DNA of 64,000 nucleotides from Halioglobus sp. (GTDB taxonomy: Bacteria > Pseudomonadota > Gammaproteobacteria > Pseudomonadales > Halieaceae): assembly GCA_029246385.1 (NCBI GenBank), contig JAQWNG010000034.1:124001-188000 (forward strand), written 5' to 3'. Shown here in pieces: positions 25,843-39,042 of this stretch (within the stretch, counting starts at the first letter, position 1; every line of letters begins with the position of its first letter). The notes beneath the pieces are model-generated. The model did not search any database. It was not told the origin of the DNA and worked only from the letters and a program-made list of their open reading frames with translations. Both the position numbers and the translations under genes were made by a program.

Positions 25843-27672
25843 CTACTCCACGGTAACTGACTTAGCCAAATTACGCGGTTTATCGACATCAGTGCCTTTT
25901 TGCAAAGCCACATGGTAAGACAACAGCTGCAGTGCGACCGTGTAAACGATTGGTCTGATCACCTCTGGACAGTTAGGCACGGGCAAAATTTTCACTCGAG
26001 CCTCATTAGCAAACCCCGCCTCTGTATCTGCAAACACAAACAGTTCTCCACCGCGCGAGCGCACTTCTTCCAAATTAGATTTTAATTTTTCCAGGAGCTC
26101 ATCATTAGGCGCTACGGCAACGACGGGCATGTCGCTGTCGACCAGTGCCAGCGGTCCGTGTTTTAGCTCCCCCGCGGGGTAGGCCTCAGCGTGAATATAA
26201 GAAATTTCCTTCAACTTAAGAGCACCTTCCATTGCAATTGGGTACTGAATACCTCTTGCAAGAAAAAGCGCATGTCTTTTAGGTATAAAAGCTTCCGACA
26301 AACGCTGTATAGATTCATTAAGCTCAAGTGTTTCTCGCACACACTCTGGCAGAGATTGCAGAGCTGCAATGATATCCCTCTGCCGGCTATCTGGCAGTCC
26401 GCGACGCCGGCCCAATACCAGCGTCAACATTAGCAGGGCTACTAGCTGTGTTGTAAATGCTTTTGTTGACGCAACCCCAATTTCAATGCCGGCGCGTGTC
26501 AAAAACACCAAATCACATTCTCGGACCAAAGAACTGTTGTCCACATTGGACACAACCAGGCTGCCTATGAATTCATCAGCGGTGGCGTTACGCAGTGCCG
26601 CCAGGGTGTCTGCAGTTTCGCCTGACTGAGAAATAACAACCAACAAAGTGCCTTTATGCTGCACGCGCTTGCGATAACGGAACTCTGAAGCCACTTCAAC
26701 GTCACAGCTCACCCCAGCGATCTCCTCCAGCCAATAACGAGCGACCAGCCCGGCATGGTAACTGGTACCACACGCGACAATTTGTACTTGTTTTACTTGA
26801 TCGAACAACGCCGGTGCGTCATCGCCAAAGTGATTCTCGACTTTTTCGGCATTAATCGCGCCGCCGAATGTTGCCTCGAGCGCCTCCGGCTGTTCAAATA
26901 TTTCTTTAATCATGTAATGATCAAAGTTGCCAAGATCCGTCGTTTCCAAACCTTCTTTTATTCGCTCTACTTGCCGCTGAACCTTGCTGCCATCAGCGTT
27001 GTATACCTCTAGGCTGTCTGGAGTAATGCACACGAGGTCTGCTTCTTCCAAATAAATAAAACGATCTGTTACTTGGCGTAACGCCATCGTATCAGAGGCC
27101 AAAAAGTTTTCGCCTATACCGACACCTACGACCAGCGGGCTGCCTGTCCGCGCACCTACAACGGTGTCGGGGTTTTCGATATCTACCGCGGCTAAGGCAT
27201 AAGCACCTTCGAGTTTAACCACCGTTTTCTGCATGGCTTGCAGCAATGACCCACCAATGGCAAGGCTGCGATGCAAAAGATGGACAATAACCTCGGTATC
27301 GGTGGCCGATGCAATTTCGTAACCGTCTTCGATGAGTTCCGCGCGCAATGCTGCGTGATTTTCTATAATTCCATTGTGCACTAACGCAACACGCAGCCCA
27401 GAGATATGGGGGTGCGCGTTGACGCCAGAAGGCTCACCATGCGTTGCCCAACGGGTGTGAGCGACACCCGTATTGCCATGATAGGGCTGTTTTAGCTGAG
27501 CCTTTTCCAGCTCTGCAACCTTGCCTTTGCGCTTGTGTATCTTTAAGTCAAACTCATCATCGATTAGCGCCATGCCGGCGGAGTCATACCCCCTGTATTC
27601 GAGGCGTCGTAGACCTTCTAGCAAGATTTCAGAAACTTCGCGCCGCGCGGCGGCGGCAACAATGCCACACAT
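25843..27672 (-). CDS. glmS: Glutamine-fructose-6-phosphate aminotransferase
   Basis: Protein of 609 residues, the standard GlmS length. The N-terminus MCGIVAAAARREVSEILLEG puts the glutaminase nucleophile Cys at position 2, and LEYRGYDSAGMA follows. The C-terminal half has two SIS domains with CGTSYHAGLVARYW, SQSGETADTLAAL, ASTKAFTTQ, and the end LAKSVTVE. It makes glucosamine-6-phosphate for UDP-GlcNAc, peptidoglycan and LPS. The gene lies two bases after glmU and is read with it. No glmS ribozyme would be expected in a Gram-negative host and none is apparent. Confidence 0.97.
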   Translation of the reverse strand: MCGIVAAAARREVSEILLEGLRRLEYRGYDSAGMALIDDEFDLKIHKRKGKVAELEKAQLKQPYHGNTGVAHTRWATHGEPSGVNAHPHISGLRVALVHNGIIENHAALRAELIEDGYEIASATDTEVIVHLLHRSLAIGGSLLQAMQKTVVKLEGAYALAAVDIENPDTVVGARTGSPLVVGVGIGENFLASDTMALRQVTDRFIYLEEADLVCITPDSLEVYNADGSKVQRQVERIKEGLETTDLGNFDHYMIKEIFEQPEALEATFGGAINAEKVENHFGDDAPALFDQVKQVQIVACGTSYHAGLVARYWLEEIAGVSCDVEVASEFRYRKRVQHKGTLLVVISQSGETADTLAALRNATADEFIGSLVVSNVDNSSLVRECDLVFLTRAGIEIGVASTKAFTTQLVALLMLTLVLGRRRGLPDSRQRDIIAALQSLPECVRETLELNESIQRLSEAFIPKRHALFLARGIQYPIAMEGALKLKEISYIHAEAYPAGELKHGPLALVDSDMPVVAVAPNDELLEKLKSNLEEVRSRGGELFVFADTEAGFANEARVKILPVPNCPEVIRPIVYTVALQLLSYHVALQKGTDVDKPRNLAKSVTVE

Positions 27673-27674
27673 AA

Positions 27675-29045
27675 TCAGTCCTTAGTGTCTCGCCTACCGG
27701 GACGAACCCAGCCCTCGACATTGCGCTGCCGGGCTCGACTCACCGCCAACTCGCCCTTGGCAATGCTCTTCGTAATCGTTGAGCCCGCAGCAACAAATCC
27801 TTGCTCATGAATCTGTAAAGGCGCCACCAGAGTACTATTGGACCCAACAAAGACACCATTACCGATATCGGTCTTATGCTTATTAAGGCCGTCGTAATTA
27901 CAGGTAATCGTGCCCGCGCCAATGTTAACCTCCACGCCCAAATCACAATCACCAATATAACTTAAGTGGTTGATCTTGCTGCCGGGCCCTATACTGGCTT
28001 TCTTGGTTTCAACAAAATTACCGATGCGGGCTCCGTCACTCAATATAGTGCCTGCGCGTAACCGAGCATAGGGTCCAACGCTACAATCTTTGCCAATGAC
28101 AACTTGTTGCAAATGACTCATGGGATGAATAATCGAGCCGTCCGCCACACTGACGTCGGATAGCACACAATTTGGCCCGACCGTTATGTTATCTCCAAGA
28201 GTCACTGTGCCTTCAAAGACAACATTGATATCAATTGAGACGTCTGCGCCACAAGACAGGCTGCCACGGATATCTAGCCGTGCCGGATCAGCTATATTGA
28301 CACCCTCACGCATTAGCTGCTCTGCCAGCCGCCGCTGGTACTCGCGCTCCACCTGATTGAGCTGGACGCGGTCATTGACCCCAAGAACCTCCAGCTCTGA
28401 CTCCGCTGTACAAGAGGACACGGCTTTACCATTAGCAACCGCCAAGCTCAGTATGTCAGGGAGATAATACTCTCCTTGTTGGTTATCCCTTTTGACACAT
28501 GGCAAGTACCGCAAGAAATCGCCCCGTGGCGCGGCAACTAGCCCGGTGTTTACTTCCTGAACTTCGCGTTCCGCCGGTGTGGCATCTTTATCCTCTACTA
28601 CTGCAACCAAAGCGCCGTGTGCATCGCGCAATACTCGGCCATAACCGATAGGGTTTGCCAGCTTGGCGGTCAATAAAGCAGGGCCGGCTTGGGCATGTTG
28701 TACCAGGTTTTGCAGAGTGGATAGACGAATTAATGGCACATCGCCATAGAGAACTAATATAACACCGCCGCCAGAAATATAGGGCAGCGCCTGCAACACC
28801 GCATGTCCGGTACCTAATTGATCTTCTTGTATAACCCAATTGATATCGTAATGAGCCAAGGCCTTCTGTACCTGCTCACTACCATGTCCGATCACAACAT
28901 GGATAGCAGCAGGCTCAAGGCCCTGTGCTGTGCGTATCACATGCTCCAACAAAGGCGTGCCCGCTAGAGCATGCAGTACCTTGGGTAGTGGAGACTTCAT
29001 CCGCTTCCCTTGACCCGCGGCGAGAATGATAACTTCCAGTTTCAT
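27675..29045 (-). CDS. glmU: Bifunctional GlmU (N-acetyltransferase / uridyltransferase)
   Basis: Protein of 456 residues. N-terminal uridyltransferase (about 1-230) starts with LEVIILAAGQGKRMKSPLPKVLH, the nucleotidyltransferase glycine-rich loop, and has VILVLYGDVPL. The C-terminal half (about 250-456) is a left-handed beta-helix of hexapeptide repeats with NFVETKKASIG, INHLSYIGD and GAGTITCNYDG, then VAAGSTI near the end. It acetylates GlcN-1-P and couples GlcNAc-1-P to UTP, giving UDP-GlcNAc. The frame extends to a TTG at 29108, but the ATG at 29045 matches the family N-terminus. It precedes glmS by two bases. Operon position after the ATP synthase genes is common in gammaproteobacteria. 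Confidence 0.96.
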   Translation of the reverse strand: MKLEVIILAAGQGKRMKSPLPKVLHALAGTPLLEHVIRTAQGLEPAAIHVVIGHGSEQVQKALAHYDINWVIQEDQLGTGHAVLQALPYISGGGVILVLYGDVPLIRLSTLQNLVQHAQAGPALLTAKLANPIGYGRVLRDAHGALVAVVEDKDATPAEREVQEVNTGLVAAPRGDFLRYLPCVKRDNQQGEYYLPDILSLAVANGKAVSSCTAESELEVLGVNDRVQLNQVEREYQRRLAEQLMREGVNIADPARLDIRGSLSCGADVSIDINVVFEGTVTLGDNITVGPNCVLSDVSVADGSIIHPMSHLQQVVIGKDCSVGPYARLRAGTILSDGARIGNFVETKKASIGPGSKINHLSYIGDCDLGVEVNIGAGTITCNYDGLNKHKTDIGNGVFVGSNSTLVAPLQIHEQGFVAAGSTITKSIAKGELAVSRARQRNVEGWVRPGRRDTKD

Positions 29046-29337
29046 AACGATAGCTTTTCCGCCCTGTATATTAGCGTCCCTAGCAAACAAATCTTGCGAT
29101 TTTTCCAAGTTGTATTATGCGCTGCTAGCGAGATAACACCAAGCACCACCGAAAAAACGGATGGTAAACGGTAATTGTGTAAACGGGCGGCGTCAAGCGA
29201 AGGAGTAACTCTGCCCATTGGTAATCGCCACTAGAAACAGAGCGCATCCCACATGCGGGCGGGTCATGTACTATAACACTGTTCTTATTTTGGCCAGAAA
29301 AGACTGCTTAACGTCGGCGGAATGGAGTACGGCGTAG

Positions 29338-29766
29338 CTAGCCGCGGCCTGATCTATTTTTCATTTTTCGCAGCGTCGCCAGCTGGGCTGCCGCTTCTGC
29401 CAGTTGAGCAGATGCACGCCCGTAGTCGAAGTCTCCGGTTTGATTGGCAATTGCTTGCTCTGCCTCTTTGCGCGCTTCTTCCGCAGCCGCCTGATCGACA
29501 TCGCCGGCACGGATAGCCGTATCCGCCAAAATAGAAACCACTCCCGGTTGCACTTCTAGGAAACCACCGGACACATAGTACACCTGCTCGTCACCATTCT
29601 GGGTAACAATGCGAACCGCTCCAGGAACCAGCGCTGACAGCAGCGGCGCGTGTCCATGCGTAACGCCCAGCTCGCCCTCGCTGCCTGTGGCGACAAGCAT
29701 CTCTACCAAACCAGAGAAGATTTCCTCTTCTGCACTGACGATATCACAGTGGATTGTCATCGACAT
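29338..29766 (-). CDS. atpC: ATP synthase epsilon subunit
   Basis: Protein of 142 residues: a beta-sandwich N-terminal domain (about 1-85; [47 protein letters not shown]) and a helical hairpin C-terminus (about 90-142). Epsilon is part of the central rotor stalk and inhibits ATP hydrolysis. The last gene of the leftward atp cluster, 27 bases after atpD; a gap of 292 bases separates it from glmU. Confidence 0.95.
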   Translation of the reverse strand: MSMTIHCDIVSAEEEIFSGLVEMLVATGSEGELGVTHGHAPLLSALVPGAVRIVTQNGDEQVYYVSGGFLEVQPGVVSILADTAIRAGDVDQAAAEEARKEAEQAIANQTGDFDYGRASAQLAEAAAQLATLRKMKNRSGRG

Positions 29767-29793
29767 ATCTTAATCTCTCTAGCGCCCTTGTGC

Positions 29794-31284
<1,491 letters not shown>

Positions 31285-32148
31285 TTAGCTAATCGCAGCC
31301 GCCCCACTCACAATTTCGGACAGTTCCTGAGTAATCGCGGCCTGTCGCGCCTTGTTGTAAATTAATTGCAGGTCATCTATTAAATCCCCCGCGTTTTCAG
31401 TGGCATTTTTCATTGCCAGCATCCGTGCCGCTTGCTCACAAGCGCCGTTCTCCACCACGGCCTGATACACCTGCGACTCGATATACCGTGTTAGCAGGTC
31501 TTCCAGTAACTCTTTTGCATCAGGCTCGTAAATATAATCCCAGTGATGTTTCATCTCGTTGCTCTGCTCTGCTTCCAGCGGCAGCAACTGCTCCACCGCA
31601 GGCTGCTGAGTCATGGTATTAACGAACTGGTTTCCGACTAAGTAAAGTCGATCTATTTTCCCGTCTTCATAGGCATCCAGCATGGCCTTCACGCCACCAA
31701 TCAAGCTTGATAGCGATGGCTCTTCCCCCAAATCGCGCACGGCGGCAGTTATATTGCCGCCCAAGCTACCAAAGAACGCTGCCGACTTGGCTCCAATCAA
31801 ACTAAGATCTACATCAACTCCCTGATCGCTCCAGTCCTTCATTGACCTGACCGTCGTTTTAAACAGGTTCATGTTGAGACCGCCACATAGGCCTCTGTCG
31901 GTGGATACAACGATGTAGCCCACGCGCTTTACTTCACGCGTTTCCATATACATATGCTTATATTCTGGCGCAGCATTAGCAATATGGCCAACAACTGCGC
32001 GCATACGCCTAGAGTAAGGCTTGCCTAGCTGCATACGCTCCTGAGCCTTGCGCATTTTGCTTGCCGCAACCATTTCCATTGCACTAGTGATCTTCTGCGT
32101 GCTCTGAATGCTCGAGATCTTAGTCCGTATTTCTTTTCCAGCTGCCAT
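31285..32148 (-). CDS. atpG: ATP synthase F1 gamma subunit
   Basis: Protein of 287 residues, of typical length. The N-terminus [29 protein letters not shown] and the C-terminus [38 protein letters not shown] (both quoted in outline) are the coiled-coil ends of the central rotor shaft; the [16 protein letters not shown] block is the globular Rossmann-like core. It turns within the alpha3-beta3 ring. It is 16 bases after atpA and 93 before atpD. Confidence 0.97.
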   Translation of the reverse strand: MAAGKEIRTKISSIQSTQKITSAMEMVAASKMRKAQERMQLGKPYSRRMRAVVGHIANAAPEYKHMYMETREVKRVGYIVVSTDRGLCGGLNMNLFKTTVRSMKDWSDQGVDVDLSLIGAKSAAFFGSLGGNITAAVRDLGEEPSLSSLIGGVKAMLDAYEDGKIDRLYLVGNQFVNTMTQQPAVEQLLPLEAEQSNEMKHHWDYIYEPDAKELLEDLLTRYIESQVYQAVVENGACEQAARMLAMKNATENAGDLIDDLQLIYNKARQAAITQELSEIVSGAAAIS

Positions 32149-32164
32149 TTACGCGTCCTCGACC

Positions 32165-33709
32165 TTACCAGGTCTGCGTGCTTTTAAACGTCTCGATCGC
32201 AGCCTTAAAGCTGGCATCGATTTCGTCGTTGTAATCGCCTGAAGCAGCAACACTTCTCATTAAATCTCCGTGCTCTGAATGCATATAAGACAGCAACGCA
32301 CTTTCAAAATCACCAATCTTATCAACCTCAATATCTTCCAAGTAACCTTTATCGGCGGCGAAAAGCACTAACCCCATCTCAGAAATACTCTGCGGCGAAT
32401 ACTGCTTCTGCTTCATCAGCTCGGTGACGCGCTCACCGTGATCGAGCTGTGCCCTCGTGGCATCATCTAGATCCGACGCAAACTGAGAGAAAGCAGCAAG
32501 TTCACGATACTGTGCTAACGCTGTTCGAATCCCTCCGGACAATTTTTTAATGATCTTGGTTTGAGCCGCACCCCCGACCCGCGACACAGAGATACCCGCA
32601 TTCATCGCCGGACGAATGCCCGCGTTGAACATGTCCGCTTCCAAAAAAATCTGACCGTCGGTAATAGAGATCACATTGGTAGGAACGAAGGCAGAGACGT
32701 CCCCCGCCTGAGTCTCAATCACAGGTAGCGCGGTTAGCGAACCGGTCTTGCCTTTCACGGCACCATCAGTAAAGTCTTCTACGTATTTCGCGTTGACGCG
32801 CGCTGCGCGCTCCAACAATCGCGAGTGAAGATAAAAAACATCGCCAGGGTAGGCTTCCCGGCCAGGCGGCCGACGCAGCAACAATGATATCTGCCGGTAA
32901 GCCCAGGCCTGCTTGGTCAGATCATCGTAAATGATCAGGGCATCTTCACCGCGATCACGGTAGTACTCCCCCATAGTGCAGCCCGCAAAAGGCGCTAGAT
33001 ATTGCATCGCCGCTGGATCAGACGCAGTGGCTGCTACGACAATCGTGTGCTCCATCGCTCCGTGCTCTTCCAATTTACGCACCACCGCCGCAACAGAGGA
33101 TGCTTTTTGGCCGATAGCGACATAAATACATTTAATGCCTGAGCCTTTCTGATTAATGATCGCATCAACAGCAATCGCCGTCTTGCCGATCTGCCGGTCG
33201 CCAATGATAAGCTCGCGCTGACCTCGACCGATTGGCACCATCGCATCAATCGCTTTCAACCCAATCTGCACCGGCTGATCAACCGACTGCCGGGCGATAA
33301 CACCTGGCGCAACTTTTTCAAGGGCGTCCGTCATTGCCGCATTGATAGGCCCCTTGCCGTCGATAGCAAACCCCAACGCGTCTACAACCCGTCCCTGTAA
33401 CTCTGGCCCTACTGGAACCTCTAAAATCCGGCCCGTGCATCGGCAAGACTGCCCCTCTGCAATACTCTTGTAGTCTCCGAGAATCACGGCGCCCACTGAG
33501 TCGCGCTCAAGGTTTAGAGCCATCCCATATATGCCGCCCTCAAATTCAATCATCTCGCCGTACATAACTTCGGCAAGACCATGGATACGAATAATACCGT
33601 CCGTAACGGATACTATCGTGCCTTCGTTGCGATCTTCCGCAGTGACATCGAGCTGGTCGATGCGCTGCTTGATAATCTCACTTATCTCAGATGGATTCAG
33701 TTGCTGCAT
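32165..33709 (-). CDS. atpA: ATP synthase F1 alpha subunit
   Basis: Protein of 514 residues. The nucleotide fold has the Walker [16 protein letters not shown] and the noncatalytic-site arginine segment [10 protein letters not shown] near 370-380. [14 protein letters not shown] is the usual N-terminus. Three alpha subunits alternate with beta subunits in F1. The gene lies 30 bases after atpH and 16 before atpG in the leftward atp operon. Confidence 0.98.
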   Translation of the reverse strand: MQQLNPSEISEIIKQRIDQLDVTAEDRNEGTIVSVTDGIIRIHGLAEVMYGEMIEFEGGIYGMALNLERDSVGAVILGDYKSIAEGQSCRCTGRILEVPVGPELQGRVVDALGFAIDGKGPINAAMTDALEKVAPGVIARQSVDQPVQIGLKAIDAMVPIGRGQRELIIGDRQIGKTAIAVDAIINQKGSGIKCIYVAIGQKASSVAAVVRKLEEHGAMEHTIVVAATASDPAAMQYLAPFAGCTMGEYYRDRGEDALIIYDDLTKQAWAYRQISLLLRRPPGREAYPGDVFYLHSRLLERAARVNAKYVEDFTDGAVKGKTGSLTALPVIETQAGDVSAFVPTNVISITDGQIFLEADMFNAGIRPAMNAGISVSRVGGAAQTKIIKKLSGGIRTALAQYRELAAFSQFASDLDDATRAQLDHGERVTELMKQKQYSPQSISEMGLVLFAADKGYLEDIEVDKIGDFESALLSYMHSEHGDLMRSVAASGDYNDEIDASFKAAIETFKSTQTW

Positions 33710-33739
33710 GCTCTATTCCTCAATCCTATGTCCAAACGT

Positions 33740-34276
33740 CTAGGAGTTCATTGCTTCGGCGAGCTTGTCTAGCCCGCCGCGCACGGAGCCATCGATCACT
33801 AGATCACCGGCCCTGATTAAAACGCCACCCAAAAGATTGCCGTCCGTTGACGTACGCACCTTCACTTCGCGCTCAAGTTTTTTGCCTAACACTGCGGCCA
33901 ATTTATCTCGTGTTGCATCAGCAAGGTCAAAGGCAGATATCACCTCGACGTCAACCGACTTTTCTTGATTTGCTTTATATTGAGCAAATAAAGAGTGGAT
34001 CTCGGGCAACAAGGCAAGGCGTTTATTCGATGCGAGAATTGCAACGAAGCTTTGCGTTTCAGCTCCCAATAGTTCGCCACATACGCTATTTAACGTCTGT
34101 GCCTGCTGCTCCGCGGTCAAAGCAGGGTTGTGCAGCACACCGTCCATCGTGTCGTCTTGGCTCACGGCCGCTACGGCAAACAGTTCCTCATCCCACTGCG
34201 ATAACTGGCCCTTGCCCCGTGCATACTCGAAAGCGGCCTTGGCATATGGGCGCGCGATTGTGCTTAACTCCGCCAT
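33740..34276 (-). CDS. atpH: ATP synthase delta subunit
   Basis: Protein of 178 residues with family blocks ARPYAKAAFEYA at 7-18, LLPEIHSLFAQY near the middle and LLGGVLIRAGDLVIDGSVRGGLDKLAEAM at the end. Delta forms the peripheral-stalk cap that holds F1 to the b subunits. It is 12 bases after atpF and 30 before atpA. Confidence 0.96.
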   Translation of the reverse strand: MAELSTIARPYAKAAFEYARGKGQLSQWDEELFAVAAVSQDDTMDGVLHNPALTAEQQAQTLNSVCGELLGAETQSFVAILASNKRLALLPEIHSLFAQYKANQEKSVDVEVISAFDLADATRDKLAAVLGKKLEREVKVRTSTDGNLLGGVLIRAGDLVIDGSVRGGLDKLAEAMNS

Positions 34277-34288
34277 AGCTCCCCCGAA

Positions 34289-34759
34289 TTACAACTCTGC
34301 AGCCAGCTTATCAACTAGACCGGCATGTGCCTTTTCATCAATTGCCGCACCCAGAATCTTTTCAGCACCGGCTAGAGACAATGCGGCAACCTGCCCACGC
34401 AAGTGCTCCCGCGCGCGATTAGTCTCTTGCTCGATTTCTGCCTGAGCAGCAGTCTTAACGCGATCAGCCTCAACGACAGCTGTGCTTTTGGCTTCCTCTA
34501 CGATCTGAATTCCGCGCTTGTTAGCAGAATCGACGATAGCGGCCGCTTCGTGCTTAGCCTCAATAAGCCGCTGTACGGCTTTTTGCTTCGCTAATTCTAG
34601 ATCGTGACCAGCACGATCTGCAGCTGCCAACCCGTCAGCCATCTTCTTCTCGCGCTCTGCCATTGCAGCCAAGATAGGTGGCCACACATACTTCATACAA
34701 AACATGACAAAGCAGACAAATGCGATCATCTGTCCGATAAGCGTAAGATTAATATTCAC
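34289..34759 (-). CDS. atpF: ATP synthase Fo b subunit
   Basis: Protein of 156 residues, one N-terminal membrane helix ([25 protein letters not shown]) followed by a long charged helix that dimerises as the peripheral stalk. The phrase [22 protein letters not shown] is typical for the gammaproteobacterial b subunit. It lies between atpE and atpH in the atp operon. Confidence 0.96.
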   Translation of the reverse strand: MNINLTLIGQMIAFVCFVMFCMKYVWPPILAAMAEREKKMADGLAAADRAGHDLELAKQKAVQRLIEAKHEAAAIVDSANKRGIQIVEEAKSTAVVEADRVKTAAQAEIEQETNRAREHLRGQVAALSLAGAEKILGAAIDEKAHAGLVDKLAAEL

Positions 34760-34824
34760 GCCTTGCTCCTCACAGGTTATTGGGGGCTGCGATCAGGGCA
34801 GCCCCGTTCCCGCCGCTGGTTGGC

Positions 34825-35064
<240 letters not shown>

Positions 35065-35103
35065 CTATCGTTACATTAAGCAAAACATACATTAAACATC
35101 GAA

Positions 35104-35997
<894 letters not shown>

Positions 35998-36019
35998 CTA
36001 TCAAAACTCTTAAATCTGT

Positions 36020-36409
36020 CTATTCCCGCCAGTCGCGCCTAAGCAACAACCAACTTCCTATGATTTGTATCGCCAGCATTGCTAAAAAACCCGCAAAAAC
36101 TGCCGAGCCACTTACGGGCCTCAGCATAGTAAACACTATGGCAAAGCCAGCAGCACTGAGTGCGAATTTACCCACTTCGCCCAAATAGCTAGCCCGAGCA
36201 CTAGCTTTGGCTGACTGCGCCCCGCGCCATCTAAAAGCGTGAAACGCAAAATATGACTGTGGCACTATGGCTATAAGGCCGCCACTGAAGACCGAATAAG
36301 CAATAACTTTATCGACCATCAGTAAAAAAAGACTCGCCACAACAAGCAATGCCAGTTGAGACCAAGTGATTCGGTGTACCGGGGTGCGGACTATTTCAGC
36401 ACCTGCCAT
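36020..36409 (-). CDS. atpI: ATP synthase accessory protein AtpI
   Basis: Small membrane protein of 129 residues with four helices (LALLVVASLFLLMV, VFSGGLIAIVPQSYFAFHAF, KFALSAAGFAIVFTML, FAGFLAMLAIQIIGSWLLL). PQSYFAFHAFRWRGA is the family signature. AtpI assists c-ring assembly. It is the first gene of the atp operon. A near-consensus sigma-70 promoter ends about 62 bases upstream. Confidence 0.88.
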   Translation of the reverse strand: MAGAEIVRTPVHRITWSQLALLVVASLFLLMVDKVIAYSVFSGGLIAIVPQSYFAFHAFRWRGAQSAKASARASYLGEVGKFALSAAGFAIVFTMLRPVSGSAVFAGFLAMLAIQIIGSWLLLRRDWRE

Positions 36410-36470
36410 CAGCGCCTCGCGTCACGCCTATCGTCGTTAAGTACACCGACCTTCCTCTTTTCGGGCCCGC

Positions 36471-36499
36471 ATTATAGGGGCATTATCCGGCAGGTTCAA
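36471..36499 (-). promoter_or_regulatory. Sigma-70 promoter of the atp operon
   Basis: Read on the minus strand, TTGAAC (36499-36494) and TATAAT (36476-36471) are separated by exactly 17 bases, and the start of atpI is 62 bases downstream. The -10 box is a perfect match and the -35 box matches four of six consensus positions (five if A/C at the last base is allowed). Confidence 0.75.
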
Positions 36500-36649
36500 C
36501 TGAGTTGTCACCGGCCGTTCAACGGCGTGTTTTTGCTCTTGCACTAAACGTCCGTATTCTCAGATCGTAACACGCATCCGAGGACGATAGGCACGGACAA
36601 CGCCTCCTGCTAGTGCCAGCCTTGAGCGCTATGTTCTGCATCGTAAAAT

Positions 36650-37546
36650 TTACTTAATGTGGCTCAAAATGCCGTCTAATTCATCCAGGCTGTTGTAGTG
36701 CAAGATGAGCTTACCTTTACCCTTCGCGCTATGCTGAACTTTGACCGCGGCCCCAAGGCGCTGCGACAGATCGTCTTGCAAATTTCGAATATTAGGCTCG
36801 ACAGCGTTTGCGAGTGGAGATCGCGTATTACTCGAAAACCAATTGCGCACCAAAGCTTCTGTTTGACGCACCGTCAAACCTTTACCTACGACGGTGCGGG
36901 CCGCCTGAGATTGATCGGGGCCTTCTAAGCCTAGCAACGCCCGCGCATGCCCCATCTCTAGGTCACCATGCTCGAGCAGGCGCCGGACATCCTCCTGCAA
37001 TGTCATCAGGCGCAGCATATTGGCTACCGTAGAGCGTGATTTCCCTACCGCTGTTGCCACTTCCTGTTGCGTAAGCTCAAACTCACGCTGCAATCGCTGC
37101 AGTGACGCGGCTTCCTCTATCGGATTGAGGTCCTCGCGCTGTATATTTTCTATCAGAGCCATCGCAATCGCAGCCTGATCCGAAACATCACGAATAACAA
37201 CGGGGATAACATCTAAGCCAGCCAATTGCGTGGCACGCCATCGCCGTTCGCCGGCGATGATTTCGTACTTTTGATCAGCAATAGGGCGCACGACGATCGG
37301 CTGCATAACGCCCTGAGCAATAATACTGTCCGCCAGCTCACGCAGAGATTCCGGCTCAATCTCCCGGCGTGGTTGGTATTTGCCGCTCTGAATAAGGTCT
37401 ACTGGTAGCCTTTCTAATGCTAAGCCCACACCGCCTGCAGGGTTACTTAAGGCCGCAGGCGCTTGAGAGTCAGCGTGTTGAGCGCTAGTACCCGCGCCAA
37501 GTAACGCATCAAGCCCACGCCCCAAGCCTCGTTTTTTAGCTGCCAT
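36650..37546 (-). CDS. parB: Chromosome partition protein ParB
   Basis: Protein of 298 residues. The N-terminus has the ParA-stimulating motif RGLGRGLDALLG at 6-17, the CTP-binding ParB/Srx core has IQSGKYQPR and the GERRWRA motif at 99-105, and a helix-turn-helix (TQQEVATAVGKSRSTVANML) follows at about 154-173. A C-terminal dimerisation domain ends the protein. ParB loads onto parS and spreads as a CTP-dependent clamp. Two perfect 16-bp candidate parS sites lie within recF at 54622 and 55255. The gene lies two bases after parA. Confidence 0.96.
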   Translation of the reverse strand: MAAKKRGLGRGLDALLGAGTSAQHADSQAPAALSNPAGGVGLALERLPVDLIQSGKYQPRREIEPESLRELADSIIAQGVMQPIVVRPIADQKYEIIAGERRWRATQLAGLDVIPVVIRDVSDQAAIAMALIENIQREDLNPIEEAASLQRLQREFELTQQEVATAVGKSRSTVANMLRLMTLQEDVRRLLEHGDLEMGHARALLGLEGPDQSQAARTVVGKGLTVRQTEALVRNWFSSNTRSPLANAVEPNIRNLQDDLSQRLGAAVKVQHSAKGKGKLILHYNSLDELDGILSHIK

Positions 37547-37548
37547 AT

Positions 37549-38367
37549 CTATTCTCCGTCATTACACGCTATCACAGCATTGTCAGGCTGCTGTTTTGCC
37601 TCCTCCTCTGCTCGACGGATGATTTCTCCTGCCAGTGCCATGTAGGCCTTAGATCCACGAGAATTTTTATCATAGTACATGGCTGGAAGGCCGTGGCTGG
37701 GCGCTTCCGCTAGACGCACATTTCTGGGCACAACTGTGCGATAGACCTTATCGCCAAAGTGCGTGCGCAACTGCGCTGACACATCCGTTGTAAGGCTGTT
37801 GCGAGGATCGTACATCGTGCGCAAAATGCCCTCGATCCGCAGGCCGTTGTTGAGCGTTTCTGCCACGCTTTCAATCGTTCGCGATAGCGCTGCCAAACCC
37901 TCCAAGGCAAAATATTCGCATTGCATGGCAATAATCACTCCTCCAGCGGCAACCAAGCCGTTGATTGTCAGCATATTAAGCGAGGGAGGACAATCAATCA
38001 CTATGTAATCATATTCGCTAGAAGACTCCAAAAGCGCCACCTTCAGGCGGCGCTCCTTGTCTTCAGCGTCTAACAATTCCACTTCAGCGGCCGTGAGGTC
38101 ACTGTTAGCAGGCAAGACATCATAACCGCTGTCGCCAGCAGGGCATGCCGCAAGCGGAATAGGCACACGGTGAACCAAAACATCGTAAATACTGCGCTCG
38201 ATATCGTGCTTGTTAATGCCGCTACCCATGGTGGCATTACCCTGTGGATCTAGGTCAACCAGCAGCACACGCTGTTTCATCGCGGCTAGCGATGCCGCTA
38301 GGTTAATGCTGGTCGTGGTCTTGCCAACGCCACCCTTTTGATTTGCGATTGCGAGAATTTTGGTCAA
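37549..38367 (-). CDS. parA: Chromosome partition ATPase ParA
   Basis: Protein of 272 residues of the ParA/Soj family. The deviant Walker A is KGGVGKTT at 11-18, the [13 protein letters not shown] switch follows, and the [17 protein letters not shown] region holds Walker B. It drives segregation of ParB-parS complexes. The start is TTG at 38367, with AGGGG about nine bases upstream; no ATG fits. Gene order parA-parB after rsmG is the ancestral origin-proximal order. Confidence 0.95.
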   Translation of the reverse strand: MTKILAIANQKGGVGKTTTSINLAASLAAMKQRVLLVDLDPQGNATMGSGINKHDIERSIYDVLVHRVPIPLAACPAGDSGYDVLPANSDLTAAEVELLDAEDKERRLKVALLESSSEYDYIVIDCPPSLNMLTINGLVAAGGVIIAMQCEYFALEGLAALSRTIESVAETLNNGLRIEGILRTMYDPRNSLTTDVSAQLRTHFGDKVYRTVVPRNVRLAEAPSHGLPAMYYDKNSRGSKAYMALAGEIIRRAEEEAKQQPDNAVIACNDGE

Positions 38368-38414
38368 TTAACTTGCCCCTAGCAACAGTAGTGTTTGAGT
38401 CGGCGCGCACTGTG

Positions 38415-39041
38415 TTACAGCGTAATATCTATCAGATGCCGATGCTCCCCTAGACCTGGCACAGCGAGCGAGTGAACCGTCACCTGCGCACCCTGTCCAC
38501 CGATCGCATCTAGCTCTTTCGCAGGATAAGCCCCTTTCATCGCCAACAAGCGGCCCTGAGGCGCCAACAGGTGGCGGCAACCTTGCATCATATCCTGCAA
38601 AGAAGCAAAAGCCCGTGACAACACTGCATCAAACGGCTCGACCGGACGGAAAGACGCCACCCTAGCCTGATGAACGACTATATTATCTAAGCCCAGTGCT
38701 GTTTTCACCTGAAAAAGGAATCGGGTCTTCTTACCGTTACTATCTAGCAAGTGAACCTCTCGCTGGGGAAAAAGTATCGCAATAGGGACCCCAGGCAGCC
38801 CAGCCCCGGTTCCCACATCAAGAATACGCTGACCCGCTAAAAAAGGCGTAATCGCTAGGCTATCAAGTAGGTGGCGGGCAACCATGTCTGCCTCGTCGCG
38901 CACCGCAGTCAAATTATAGGTCGTATTCCATTTTGACAGCAAAGCCACATAGTTGATTAAACATGCCTGCTGATCGCGACTAACCACCACTTTAAGGCCG
39001 TCACAGCCCTGTTGGAGCCGAGAAATGAGGTCTGATTGCAA
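38415..39041 (-). CDS. rsmG: 16S rRNA (guanine527-N7)-methyltransferase RsmG
   Basis: Protein of 208 residues with class-I SAM-dependent methyltransferase motifs: HLLDSLAITPF, ILDVGTGAGLPGVPIAI (motif I), VHLLDSNGKKTRFL and VLSRAFASLQDMM. It methylates G527 of 16S rRNA. The start appears to be TTG, one base after the mnmG stop; family alignment places the N-terminus within about four residues of this start. It is coupled to mnmG. Confidence 0.95.
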   Translation of the reverse strand: MQSDLISRLQQGCDGLKVVVSRDQQACLINYVALLSKWNTTYNLTAVRDEADMVARHLLDSLAITPFLAGQRILDVGTGAGLPGVPIAILFPQREVHLLDSNGKKTRFLFQVKTALGLDNIVVHQARVASFRPVEPFDAVLSRAFASLQDMMQGCRHLLAPQGRLLAMKGAYPAKELDAIGGQGAQVTVHSLAVPGLGEHRHLIDITL

Positions 39042-39042
39042 G